A stretch of 32,630 bases of DNA from CAYNWK01 sp964400875. Lineage in GTDB: Bacteria > Chloroflexota > Anaerolineae > Anaerolineales > UBA4823. Under the pieces are notes generated by a model. It saw only the letters and a program-made list of their open reading frames with translations, was not told the origin of the DNA and did no database searches. This document shows, in pieces, positions 24,148 through 32,628 of this stretch (position 1 is the stretch's first letter; each line of letters opens with the position of its first letter). The stretch is from assembly GCA_964400875.1 (NCBI GenBank), contig CAYNWK010000038.1, positions 1 through 32,630 on the forward strand, written 5' to 3'. Position numbers and translations under genes: made by a program.

Positions 24148-25782
24148 ATGTACTTGTTTTACAATGCTCGTATACGTACCCTGGACGAGCAGCAGCCAAG
24201 TGTGACGGCTATTGCGGTCGAGGAACGCGCAGGCTACCAGGGGAAGGTGATTGCGCTGGGGGACGATACGCAGCTCCTGAAGGAATTTGGTGACAAGGCT
24301 GAAAAGGTTGATCTCACCGGAAAGGTAGTGATCCCTGGTCTGATCGACGCCCATATTCATCTCCGGCACTACGCACAGGCTTTACAGAAAGTCGACTGTG
24401 AGACTCCCACCCAGGATGAATGCCTGGCTCGGGTCGCCGAGCGTGCCGGAAACACGCCAGCAGGGGAATGGGTGTTAGGACATGGATGGAACCATAACGA
24501 GTGGCCCCAGGGTTTTGGCGACGCCGCCTTGCTCGACGCTGCGGCACCAAAAAACCCGGTTTATCTGACTGCCAAGTCGCTCCACGCCGGCTGGGCCAAC
24601 CACGCCGCGCTGCAGCAGGCCGGCATCGCCGCCAGGACCTCAGATCCACCTGGAGGCCAGATCCAGCGGGATGAACGCGGCCAACCTACCGGTATTCTTT
24701 TCGAAAGCGCCATGGCTTTGGTGGCGGAGGTGGTCCCAGAGATCTCTCCTGCGAGGCTTGTTGAAGCCTTACGAGAAGCCCAGACCAGGCTGTGGCAGCT
24801 GGGTCTAACCGGGGTCCACGATTTCGACCGGCGGGCATGTTTCGTAGCCCTCCAGCAGCTGCACGCCGGCTGCGCACTGGGCTTGCGAGTTACCAAGAGC
24901 ATTCCGGTCGAGTTGGTGTCCGAAGCGGTCGCTCTTGGATTGCGCACCGGCTTCGGCGACGACCTGCTTCGCATCGGTTCGGTCAAGGCTTTCGCCGACG
25001 GCGCTCTGGGTCCGCGCACGGCCGCGATGCTGCAGCCTTACGAAGGCGAGGGCACCGGAAAGGAAGATCGTGGCATGCTGATGATCGACGGGGAGGAGCT
25101 GTTCGAGATCGGCCGCCAGGCAGTGCCGAACGGTTTAAGTCTCGCCGTACACGCCATCGGCGACCGCGCCAACCACGAGGTGCTAAACGCCTACCGACAG
25201 CTGCGCCATTTGGAGCGAGAACAGTGGGAGCGCGATGGAAGTAAGCCTGGGGAGCCATTGCGCCATCGCATCGAACACGTGCAGTTGATCCATCCGGATG
25301 ATGCGCCGCTGCTGGCGGAGCTGGACGTGATCGCCTCCATGCAGCCGATCCATGCCACCTCGGATTACCCTATGGCCGACCGTCACTGGGGGGCGCGTTC
25401 GGAGAACGCCTACGCCTGGCGCACGCTGGATGCCTTTGGAACCCGGATGGCTTTTGGCTCGGACGCGCCGGTAGAATCGCCCAACCCATTCTGGGGCTTG
25501 CATGCCGCCGTCACCCGCCGCCGAGCAAACGGCGATCCCGGTCCGGAAGGCTGGTATCCGCAGCAGAGGTTGTCGGCTGAAGAGGCCCTGCGCGGGTTCA
25601 CCACTGGAGCTGCTTATGCCGCTGGCCTAGAAGATCGCTTGGGGAAGCTGGCGCCTGGCTACCTGGCCGATCTGCTGGTGCTGGATGAAGATCCGCTGCT
25701 CTGCGATGCAGAGAGGATCAAGGATCTCGTCCCGTTGGGCACGATGATGGGGGGTACGTGGGTCTTTCGTGCTTTCGATTGA
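24148..25782 (+). CDS. YtcJ-like metal-dependent amidohydrolase
   Basis: This 544-residue amidohydrolase has strand-rich ends flanking a TIM barrel. Metal-site features are DAHIHL with His69 and His71, KAFADGALGPRTAAM (about 281-295), HAIGDRAN (about 334-341), HRIEHVQLIH (about 372-381) and GSDAPVESPNPFWGL near 440. This set is that of the YtcJ family, relatives of N-substituted formamide deformylase that hydrolyse amide or formamide bonds. The substrate is not determinable. GGGAGG at 24135-24140 lies 7 bases before the ATG. No signal peptide is visible, so it is probably cytoplasmic. Confidence 0.88.
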   Translation: MYLFYNARIRTLDEQQPSVTAIAVEERAGYQGKVIALGDDTQLLKEFGDKAEKVDLTGKVVIPGLIDAHIHLRHYAQALQKVDCETPTQDECLARVAERAGNTPAGEWVLGHGWNHNEWPQGFGDAALLDAAAPKNPVYLTAKSLHAGWANHAALQQAGIAARTSDPPGGQIQRDERGQPTGILFESAMALVAEVVPEISPARLVEALREAQTRLWQLGLTGVHDFDRRACFVALQQLHAGCALGLRVTKSIPVELVSEAVALGLRTGFGDDLLRIGSVKAFADGALGPRTAAMLQPYEGEGTGKEDRGMLMIDGEELFEIGRQAVPNGLSLAVHAIGDRANHEVLNAYRQLRHLEREQWERDGSKPGEPLRHRIEHVQLIHPDDAPLLAELDVIASMQPIHATSDYPMADRHWGARSENAYAWRTLDAFGTRMAFGSDAPVESPNPFWGLHAAVTRRRANGDPGPEGWYPQQRLSAEEALRGFTTGAAYAAGLEDRLGKLAPGYLADLLVLDEDPLLCDAERIKDLVPLGTMMGGTWVFRAFD

Positions 25783-25798
25783 ACGAATATTTAAGGCT

Positions 25799-26866
25799 AT
25801 GATCGCTTTGATACGTGATACTCTCCAGGAATGGAGGACAGACAAGGCTCAACGTTTGGCTGCAGCCTTGTCTTATTACACGATGTTTTCCCTGGCCCCG
25901 TTGCTGGTTATTGCCGTAGCGATCGCCGGTTATTTTATTGGTTCAAGCCGGGCCCAGGCTCAGGTCCTGGCTGAGATCGGGAGAGCGATCGGCCCGGGCG
26001 CAGAATCGTTCTTGCGCGAGCTGCTCAAAAACTCCGCCCGCACGGGATCCGGGCTGCTCCCTACCGTGATCGGTTTAGCCACATTGCTTTTCGGAGCCTC
26101 GGGAGTCTTTGGCCAGCTGCAAGAAGCCCTTAACACGATTTGGGAAGTAGAAGCGGAAGCGGATCAGGGCATCCTGGAGATGATTAAAGACCGTTTCTTG
26201 TCTTTTACCATGGTGCTGGGCGCCGGCTTTTTGCTGCTGGCGTCTTTCCTCTTGAGCGCTGCTCTGAGCACGATCAACACGCATTTTAGCGAGTTGTTAC
26301 CTGGGAGTGTTTTTCTCTGGCAAGTGGTCAACTGGATCGTATCGCTTGGTCTGATCACGCTACTTTTCGCGTTGATCTTTAAAGTGCTGCCGGATGTCGA
26401 GATCGAGTGGCGCGACGTATGGGTCGGAGCCGGGATCACAGCCTTTTTATTCATCATCGGTGAATTTTTGATCGGCTTGTATCTAGGTCGGAGCGGGGTG
26501 GTGTCGACCTACGGAGCTGCCGGTTCGCTGGTCGTGATCCTGTTGTGGATTTATTATTCGGCCCAAATTTTGTTTTTTGGCGCGGAATTTACACAGGTCT
26601 ACGCCAGTAAGTACGGATCGCGGATCGTCCCTGCCGAAGGGGCCGTCTGGAGTGAGCTTCCCAGTGATTATGCGGTTAATCAGGTGCAACCCCAGTTTGA
26701 GACGGGTATTCCGCAGACTGTTGGGGCAAAGGCCCCCAGCTCTCCACAAAATAATTCCCGCCTCTCTCAAGAACCGCCTGTTGGGGGTTATGTCCTGATC
26801 TTTTTGTTCGGGTTAATGATGGGCTTCGTCGGTTTGTTGTGGGAGCGGGTCCGGCGGAGGACTTGA
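25799..26866 (+). CDS. YihY/BrkB-family membrane protein
   Basis: This is a 355-residue inner-membrane protein with about six helices. The opening DKAQRLAAALSYYTMFSLAPL (about 17-37), ASGVFGQLQEALNTIWEVE and the WIYYSAQILFFGAEFTQVYA block near 255-275 are diagnostic of the YihY family (once misnamed RNase BN). The family is suspected to act as a transporter or flippase. After the core there is a polar segment (about 285-325) and one extra C-terminal helix (YVLIFLFGLMMGFVGLLW). A GTG at 25769, overlapping the amidohydrolase stop, would add 10 residues and is an equal alternative start. It converges on the histidine-kinase gene with 16 bases between them. Confidence 0.9.
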   Translation: MIALIRDTLQEWRTDKAQRLAAALSYYTMFSLAPLLVIAVAIAGYFIGSSRAQAQVLAEIGRAIGPGAESFLRELLKNSARTGSGLLPTVIGLATLLFGASGVFGQLQEALNTIWEVEAEADQGILEMIKDRFLSFTMVLGAGFLLLASFLLSAALSTINTHFSELLPGSVFLWQVVNWIVSLGLITLLFALIFKVLPDVEIEWRDVWVGAGITAFLFIIGEFLIGLYLGRSGVVSTYGAAGSLVVILLWIYYSAQILFFGAEFTQVYASKYGSRIVPAEGAVWSELPSDYAVNQVQPQFETGIPQTVGAKAPSSPQNNSRLSQEPPVGGYVLIFLFGLMMGFVGLLWERVRRRT

Positions 26867-26882
26867 GTGATTATAGTTTCGC

Positions 26883-28079
26883 TCAGGTTTCGGCCGGCAC
26901 GGGCAGGTGAACGGAGAAGGTTGTTCCCTGGCCGTATTCGCTCTTCACTTCGATCTCGCCGCCGTGCGCTTCGACGATGCGCTTACAGATAGCCAATCCT
27001 AACCCAGTTCCTGCGGTCTTTTTTTCTGTCGAACGTACCCGGAAAAATTTTTCAAATAAGTAGGGGATCTCTTCTGCTCTGATCCCCAATCCGGTGTCGC
27101 TCACCGAAAATATCATCTCGCCGTTCTTCGATTCGGCGGATATGAGGATGCTGCCCCGGGGTCGGTTGTACTTGATCGCATTGCTCAACAGGTTGAGTAC
27201 AACTTGTTTGATCTTGTCTCGATCGCCCTTGATCGGCGGCAGATCGGGAGGAATCGCTAAATCCAGGGTTAGCTCGCTTTCAGAAGCCTTATCCCGCATC
27301 ATCCCTGCGCACTCTTTTAACAGCGGTTCTAGCCGGCATATCTCGGCTACGAACTGGATGCGTCCCGATTCAAGTCGGGCTAAATCCAGAAAAGCCGAGG
27401 TCATTTCGGTCAGGCGATGCGTCTCGGAGTTGACGATTTCGACCACCCGGCGTCGCTGGGCTTCGCTGACTTCCTCGCGCAGCAACAGGTGGGTAGCTGT
27501 GCTCAGTGAAGCCAGCGGCGTGCGTAATTCGTGGACCAGTTCGGCGATCAGATCGGATTGTTGAAACAACCGGGCGTTTTCGATGGCTACGGCTGCCTGC
27601 CCACCCAGCGCCATCAGAACGTCTTGATCTTCGGCGTTGAATTCCCCGGAGTGTTTATTGATCGCTTCCAACGCGCCGATCACTTTTTCCTTGGCCGTCA
27701 GCGGCACGCCAAGCATGGAAGTCGTGGTGATATTGGTAGATTTAGCGATATCTCCAAAATGGCGCGGGTCGTGCTGTGTATCCGAGATAATGATCGGTTT
27801 ACGGTTGGTGACGATCCAGCCGGCGATGCTATTTTCAACGGGCACAATCAGACCACGCATCAGCGGTTCATCCAGGTTGCTGGCGGATTCAAAATACAGC
27901 TGCCCTTTGTTTTCATCGTAGAGCAAAATCGAAGCCGCCTGTGCGTTGCTGAGGTCGGCGGCAGCCTGCACGATGCGGTTGAGCAGCGCGTTTAAATCCA
28001 ACATGGAAGCCAGGTCGCGGGAGATCTCCGAGAGGCGCTGGTAACGTTCTAAGAGCGTGATCCGGTTGATGTCACCCAT
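26883..28079 (-). CDS. Soluble GAF-domain sensor histidine kinase
   Basis: This 398-residue kinase has no membrane segment. A GAF domain (about 25-170) senses a small ligand or redox signal. A HisKA dimerisation domain follows, with the phospho-acceptor His183 in LVHELRTPLA. The HATPase_c domain has its N box (NLLSNAIKYNRP, about 294-305), G1 (SDTGLGI) and G2 (GTGLGLAICKRI). All catalytic motifs are intact. The start overlaps the Sir2 stop by 8 bases, so translation is coupled. It is third in an operon with a receiver-ATPase fusion and a Sir2 deacylase, and the receiver protein is the obvious partner. Confidence 0.93.
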   Translation of the reverse strand: MGDINRITLLERYQRLSEISRDLASMLDLNALLNRIVQAAADLSNAQAASILLYDENKGQLYFESASNLDEPLMRGLIVPVENSIAGWIVTNRKPIIISDTQHDPRHFGDIAKSTNITTTSMLGVPLTAKEKVIGALEAINKHSGEFNAEDQDVLMALGGQAAVAIENARLFQQSDLIAELVHELRTPLASLSTATHLLLREEVSEAQRRRVVEIVNSETHRLTEMTSAFLDLARLESGRIQFVAEICRLEPLLKECAGMMRDKASESELTLDLAIPPDLPPIKGDRDKIKQVVLNLLSNAIKYNRPRGSILISAESKNGEMIFSVSDTGLGIRAEEIPYLFEKFFRVRSTEKKTAGTGLGLAICKRIVEAHGGEIEVKSEYGQGTTFSVHLPVPAET

Positions 28080-28848
28080 CGATCACCTTGGCTGCAATTA
28101 AGGGCAAAATCTCGGCGACGTTACCGCGCAGGATCACGTCGGCGCGTTCATCGACATAAGTAGGTGAATCGTTGATCAAGATCAGCCGTGCGCCGCGCTC
28201 CACCGCTTGCATGGGTAGTCCGGCGACCGGCATGACCTCCAGGGATGAGCCAGTCACCAGCATGAGGTCGCAATTCGTAACTGAGTGCCTGGCTTTGAGC
28301 CAGGTTCGGGCGGGCAATTGTTCTTCATACAGCACTACATCCGGTTTTAAAGTGTCATGGCATTCCGGGCAGCGTGGGATCTCGCCAAATTCCAGGTAAG
28401 GTTCGATAAACCCGGACGAATCGTATTGCTGGTAGCATCCAATACAGGTCAGAGTTTGCAGCGAACCGTGAACCTCCAGGACGTTCTTCGAACCGGCGCG
28501 GGTATGCAGCCCATCGATATTTTGGGTGATCACAGTGGTCAGCTGTCCGGACTTTTCCATTTGTGCCAGGGCCAAGTGAGCCGGATTAGGTAGCGCTTGC
28601 AGGATATCCAACGCGAGCGAGCGCATCCAGGCGAAGAACTTCTCCGGCTGGTAGCGAAATACGCTCAAAGTGGCGACTTCGTGCGGGTCAAACCGGTTCC
28701 ACAGACCGGAGCCAGCAGAACGAAAATCAGGAATGCCCGAAGGGGTGGAAATGCCCGCTCCGGTTAGCACGACCCCCTGATTTGAATTTCTGATTAGCGT
28801 TGCTGCTGTTGTTATATTTTTTTGTAAGGTGGCAGCGACCTTGCCCAT
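28072..28848 (-). CDS. NAD-dependent protein deacylase, Sir2 family
   Basis: This 258-residue sirtuin removes acetyl or other acyl groups from lysine using NAD+. The NAD-binding signatures are GAGISTPSGIPDFR (30-43) and TQNIDGLH (108-115), with catalytic His127 in EVHGSLQ. A zinc ribbon is formed by Cys135, Cys138, Cys160 and Cys163. The Ala-x-x-Tyr-x-x-Arg motif of class III desuccinylases is not obvious (FRYQPEKFFAW instead), so ordinary deacetylation is more likely. The gene sits 7 bases after the receiver-ATPase gene and overlaps the kinase gene by 8 bases, an unusual place for a sirtuin. Confidence 0.93.
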   Translation of the reverse strand: MGKVAATLQKNITTAATLIRNSNQGVVLTGAGISTPSGIPDFRSAGSGLWNRFDPHEVATLSVFRYQPEKFFAWMRSLALDILQALPNPAHLALAQMEKSGQLTTVITQNIDGLHTRAGSKNVLEVHGSLQTLTCIGCYQQYDSSGFIEPYLEFGEIPRCPECHDTLKPDVVLYEEQLPARTWLKARHSVTNCDLMLVTGSSLEVMPVAGLPMQAVERGARLILINDSPTYVDERADVILRGNVAEILPLIAAKVIDG

Positions 28849-28855
28849 AGACTTA

Positions 28856-30001
28856 TTAGTGACCGTGTTGTGTAATTTCTGTAGCCAATTTGTAGAACTG
28901 TTCGGCGGTCACGCTGTTCGGCTGAAGGATGATCATCGGGATATTGTTCGAGTTTGCCTGATAAGCGAGCTCCGGCGCTGGTGTGAAAACCGTGGCAATC
29001 CGCTGCTCGAGCTCTTCCTGCACCTGCGTCCAGGAAAGTTGCATGCTGGAACGCACTCTATTTACCAGGACGAGTTTCATGCGCCCCTCACCGACGCCCA
29101 GGTTGAGCACATCGTTGATCATCTCCTTGGTTTGTATGACCGTATTGGGGGTGGGTTCGGTGGCTATAACGACTTCATCGCAGTGGGCGAGCACTTTTTC
29201 GGTCATCGGGCTTAGCGAGGCGCCCAGGTCGAGAAGGACGTAACGGCCCATAAAGGCGAGGTTGTTGGTGACATTCTCGAACGCTTTCGCTTCGTTGGTC
29301 AGTTTTGCGTTGCTGGGTTTGTACGAGCTCATCAAGATGCGCACACCGGAACTGTGGGTAACCAGCTGCGATTCTACGTCGCGCGGCAGGAGGTTTGCGG
29401 TTTTCCGTTCGACCAGGCGGGTTAGCCCTTCCGGCTTCAGATAGCCTAATTGCAGGCTGAGGCTGCCCTGTCCAGGTCTGAATTCGGCGACGATGACCTC
29501 TTTTTCGGTCAAATTATGAATGGCGATGCCCAGATTGATGGTCAGGGTGGTGATCCCCAGCCCTCCCTTAGCGGCTAACATACCGATCAAGTAGCCCTTG
29601 TCGGAGATCGGCGTCAGCTCACGGGTCTTCATCGTCCGTGAAAGAACAGCTTTAATGTGTGCAAAAAGCTCGCGCGGCTGGGTGGGTTTGGTGATGTAGT
29701 CGTCTGCACCGACCTCGAAACCCATCAATTTATCGTCCACCTGGGTTTTTGCCGTGAACATGATGATGGGTATCTCAGCGGTGTGCACATCATCACGCAG
29801 CTGGCGAGTTACCTCAAATCCGTCTATGTCCGGCATCATGATATCCAGGAGGATGAGGTCGGGAGTCTCCCTTTGCGCAATGTCCAAGGTCATGCGCCCG
29901 TTGCTGGCCTCGACTACCTCAAATCCCTGGCGCTCGAGCATAAGCCGGACCAGTCGGAGAGTATCGATGTCGTCGTCGACGATGAGGATTTTCTCGGGCA
30001 T
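28856..30001 (-). CDS. Response-regulator receiver fused to a TadZ/CpaE-like ATPase
   Basis: This 381-residue protein has two parts. Residues 1-122 form a canonical receiver: acidic pocket DDD (9-11), phospho-acceptor Asp53, Thr83 and Lys105. From about 137 there is a ParA/MinD-like domain with KGGLGITT (145-152): the leading signature lysine remains, but Ile150 replaces the Walker A lysine, as in atypical TadZ/CpaE proteins. A Walker B-like YVLLDLGASL is present at about 253-262. TadZ proteins place Flp pilus machinery at cell poles, but usually their receiver is degenerate; no other tad genes are visible. AGGAG lies 5 bases before the ATG at 30001. It heads the Sir2/kinase operon. Confidence 0.88.
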   Translation of the reverse strand: MPEKILIVDDDIDTLRLVRLMLERQGFEVVEASNGRMTLDIAQRETPDLILLDIMMPDIDGFEVTRQLRDDVHTAEIPIIMFTAKTQVDDKLMGFEVGADDYITKPTQPRELFAHIKAVLSRTMKTRELTPISDKGYLIGMLAAKGGLGITTLTINLGIAIHNLTEKEVIVAEFRPGQGSLSLQLGYLKPEGLTRLVERKTANLLPRDVESQLVTHSSGVRILMSSYKPSNAKLTNEAKAFENVTNNLAFMGRYVLLDLGASLSPMTEKVLAHCDEVVIATEPTPNTVIQTKEMINDVLNLGVGEGRMKLVLVNRVRSSMQLSWTQVQEELEQRIATVFTPAPELAYQANSNNIPMIILQPNSVTAEQFYKLATEITQHGH

Positions 30002-30033
30002 GCAGACTCCTATTTCGCCAAAAGGTTAAGTTC

Positions 30034-30062
30034 AGTCTAGCACAAAGCTAGTTTCCTAACAA
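30034..30062 (-). promoter_or_regulatory. Possible promoter of the receiver-Sir2-kinase operon
   Basis: On the minus strand TTGTTA (30062-30057), a 17-base spacer and TAGACT (30039-30034) match the consensus at 8 of 12 positions. The expected leader is about 27 bases and contains AGGAG. A separate TATACT (30067-30062) with CTTACA upstream is an alternative. Confidence 0.35.
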
Positions 30063-30145
30063 GTATACTTCGATGTCAAGTGTTGTAAGCTTTTATTTTT
30101 GTTGTTTTTACCCAACCTGGCATGGTTATTCACTTAGCTCTGGGC

Positions 30146-30151
30146 TATAAT
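30146..30151 (+). promoter_or_regulatory. -10 box before tilS
   Basis: TATAAT ends 9 bases before the ATG at 30161, and no ribosome binding site lies between them. This implies a leaderless or nearly leaderless tilS message. It also argues against an in-frame ATG at 30122, which lies upstream of the box. Confidence 0.5.
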
Positions 30152-30160
30152 CCTGCTGCT

Positions 30161-31591
30161 ATGCTCGAAATGTTGGCCAAAACCCTCTCTGCACAATGCC
30201 GGCTGGAGAATAACCCTCCGGTCCTGGTCGGAGTTTCGGGCGGGCCGGACAGCTTAACTTTGATGGACGGGCTTTACCGGTTGGGTTATCCGGTAGTTGT
30301 TGCCCATCTCGACCACGGCTTGCGCACGGAATCGGCCAAGGATGCACAGGCGGTTCGAGGTTTTGCTGAAGAACGCGGGCTGCCCTTTGTGATGGCGAAG
30401 GTCGATGTAGCCCATAAAGCCGTGCGGGAGGGGCTTTCGATGGAGGAAGCAGCCCGCGAAGCCCGCTATGCCTTCTTATTTGCCCAGGCGAGCCATATGC
30501 AGGCCCAGGCGGTCGCTGTGGGTCACACGGCGGATGATCAAGTGGAAACTGTGTTGATGCATCTGTTGCGTGGCGCCGGTCTAGCTGGTTTGGGCGGAAT
30601 GGCGGTACGGGCGCTGCCGAACGCCTGGAGCGAGGCTATTCCGCTGGTGCGTCCATTATTGGCAATCTGGCGGGAGCAAGTGCTGGCTTACTGCCGTGAG
30701 AGTGGGTTGGTCCCGTTGTTTGATCGCACTAACCTGGATACGACTATTTTCCGCAACCGCCTGCGTCACGAGCTGATCCCCGATCTGGAGACGTATAACC
30801 CCGCCATCCGGCAGGTGATCTGGCGCAGCGCGCGCGTTATAGAAGGTGATTACGCTGTCCTGGAAGGTATCGTGCAGACTGCTTGGGAAGCCTGCGCCTT
30901 CGAACATGGTCCTGACTACGTTGGCCTGGACCTGAGGACGCTTCAAAAGCAGGCTGTCGGGGTGCAGCGTCACCTGCTGCGCCGGGCGATCGCCGAGTTA
31001 AGGCCCACGCTGAGAGATGTCGATTTTGAGAGTATCGCACGCGCCCTGGCGTTCATGCGGGAGCCATCAACAAGCGGACAAATTGATTTGATCGCCGGAC
31101 TGCGCTTGTTGATCGAAGATGGCAAACTCTGGGTAGCTGCTTGGGAAGTCGATTTACCCAGCGGTGGTTGGCCCCAGATGCCGGAGGGCGCCAAGCTCGA
31201 CTTACCTGTGCCTGGCAGCATCGATTTTCCGGGCGGCTGGCAGTTGAAGGCCTCCACGGTCGAGGCCAAACCGCAGCTCCTGGAGCAGGTAAAGGCGTAC
31301 GCCGATCCATACCAGGCCTGGGTGGACGGCGATCGCCTGGAAATTCCGTTGACGGTGCGCGGGCGTCGACCGGGGGACCGCTTCCAACCGCTGGGGATGG
31401 AGGCGCACTCGTTGAAACTATCCGATTTAATGATCAACCTGAAGCTGCCGCAGCGCGCCCGTCCGCTGTGGCCGCTGGTATGCTCGGGATCGCAGATCGT
31501 CTGGCTTCCCGGATATCGCCTCGCTCACCCATTTAGACTCAAGCTGGATAGCCGGGAGGCAGTCCGCTTATCCCTGCTGTTGTCCGGCTAA
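30161..31591 (+). CDS. tilS: tRNA(Ile)-lysidine synthase
   Basis: TilS converts C34 of tRNA-Ile(CAU) to lysidine with lysine and ATP, so that the tRNA reads AUA. The 476-residue protein has the PP-loop SGGPDS (26-31), AVGHTADDQVETVLMHLLRG (about 123-142), the RNRLRHELIPDLE segment (about 197-209), a middle domain, and the C-terminal TilS_C region with VRGRRPGDRFQPLG. It is full length. The ATG at 30161 is chosen because it follows a TATAAT box and gives a normal N-terminus. The last 24 bases overlap the convergent recombinase-like gene. No ftsH or hpt lies downstream. Confidence 0.94.
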   Translation: MLEMLAKTLSAQCRLENNPPVLVGVSGGPDSLTLMDGLYRLGYPVVVAHLDHGLRTESAKDAQAVRGFAEERGLPFVMAKVDVAHKAVREGLSMEEAAREARYAFLFAQASHMQAQAVAVGHTADDQVETVLMHLLRGAGLAGLGGMAVRALPNAWSEAIPLVRPLLAIWREQVLAYCRESGLVPLFDRTNLDTTIFRNRLRHELIPDLETYNPAIRQVIWRSARVIEGDYAVLEGIVQTAWEACAFEHGPDYVGLDLRTLQKQAVGVQRHLLRRAIAELRPTLRDVDFESIARALAFMREPSTSGQIDLIAGLRLLIEDGKLWVAAWEVDLPSGGWPQMPEGAKLDLPVPGSIDFPGGWQLKASTVEAKPQLLEQVKAYADPYQAWVDGDRLEIPLTVRGRRPGDRFQPLGMEAHSLKLSDLMINLKLPQRARPLWPLVCSGSQIVWLPGYRLAHPFRLKLDSREAVRLSLLLSG

Positions 31592-32479
31592 TTTACGAAG
31601 TTTCATGCTGACTTCCCGCCACTGGATCTTGGAAATGCCAAGTTTCTGGCGGATCTTGTCATGCTCCATACCCGACCACCAATCAGTCAGCGCGCAGGTC
31701 CAGCGGCACATTTCGAAGGACAGATGCTTGTCGATGCCAGCTGCTTCGCTTAAATCCTCAAGCAGGTACTCCAACCTTCTCGGAGACCAAGGAAAAAGCT
31801 GGTCGTCGAGTTCGTATTGATTTTTGTATTCGTGAAAAGCTTCGATCCAATCTTCCCGCAGGGGGATTTTCCTTTCTTTGTAGCGGTATTGCGGGCTGGC
31901 ATAGCGTACGAACACGATCGGACCATTGGGCGTCTCCAGGTCGATGTGGTTCAAACTGATCCCCAGGCATTCGCTTTTCTTAATGCCGGTTTGCAGCAGT
32001 AAAGCGACCAGGGTGTAATAGCGGGCGTCCGGGTTCTCACCGTGGCGGTAATCTTCGGCAACCTGCATGATCGCCTGGATTTCGTCCGGGTTGAGCACAT
32101 CCGGCAGGGGGCTGATCACGGATTTCTGCACCACCTTCTCCGCCGGATCGATCAGCAGAACCCCGTTTTCGTGCAGCCAGCGGAAGAAAGCCTTGATCGA
32201 CGTGATCCGCCGGGCAAGCGTTTTTGGACTGCACGGCACGCCGCGTCCCTTTTGCATCCAGTCCAGGAAGTTATTCAGGTCTGTAGTGGAGATGCTGCCC
32301 AGGGTCTTGTCCGGGGGCAGGTAGGAGGCTAGAATTCTTAAATCGGCGATAAAAGCTTTAATCGTATGAGGAGATTTGCCCTGGTCGTCCAGGTAGATTC
32401 GCCAGGCTTTGAGCGCCGGGGAAAGTGGGGTTTGGGTGGTGATGTGGGCGGTGAGTGTGGAGTCAGGTTTCGAGGACAT
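31568..32479 (-). CDS. Tyrosine-recombinase-fold protein with degenerate active site
   Basis: This 303-residue protein has a SAM-like core-binding N-terminal half (about 20-110, LDDQGKSPHTIKAFIADLR, then ARRITSIKAFFRWLHENG) and a catalytic-type C-terminal half. In the usual alignment TGLR-x-SE is TGIKKSE (Arg to Lys). HxLRHT becomes EMCRWT (His lost, Arg kept), LGHSS becomes LGISK (His lost), and no tyrosine occurs where the nucleophile should be (QWREVSMKL). It is therefore unlikely to cut DNA and may be a DNA-binding or architectural protein. AAGGAG lies about 8 bases before the ATG at 32479; a longer start at 32518 lacks this. It is distinct from XerC/XerD. Confidence 0.82.
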   Translation of the reverse strand: MSSKPDSTLTAHITTQTPLSPALKAWRIYLDDQGKSPHTIKAFIADLRILASYLPPDKTLGSISTTDLNNFLDWMQKGRGVPCSPKTLARRITSIKAFFRWLHENGVLLIDPAEKVVQKSVISPLPDVLNPDEIQAIMQVAEDYRHGENPDARYYTLVALLLQTGIKKSECLGISLNHIDLETPNGPIVFVRYASPQYRYKERKIPLREDWIEAFHEYKNQYELDDQLFPWSPRRLEYLLEDLSEAAGIDKHLSFEMCRWTCALTDWWSGMEHDKIRQKLGISKIQWREVSMKLRKLAGQQQG

Positions 32480-32581
32480 AAATGTCTCCTTCGCTGGCGG
32501 TTGGTTTCGTATAGCCAATAGATAAGGTAAGTTTAGCGCAAAATTTCACGACTGTCAACTCGCAAATTCGGCTTGTGTAGG

Positions 32582-32628
32582 TGTTAAATGAATTTGTCAC
32601 CCCCTAACTGTTAAGTGAAAATGTCACC
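32582..32628 (+). repeat. Pair of 20-bp direct repeats at the right edge, possible IS end
   Basis: TGTTAAATGAATTTGTCACC (32582-32601) and TGTTAAGTGAAAATGTCACC (32609-32628) agree at 17 of 20 bases, with a period of 27. Multiple short repeats containing TGTCACC are typical of the ends of IS21-family insertion sequences, from general knowledge. No transposase is visible because the window ends here. The unit could also be an operator array. Confidence 0.5.
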
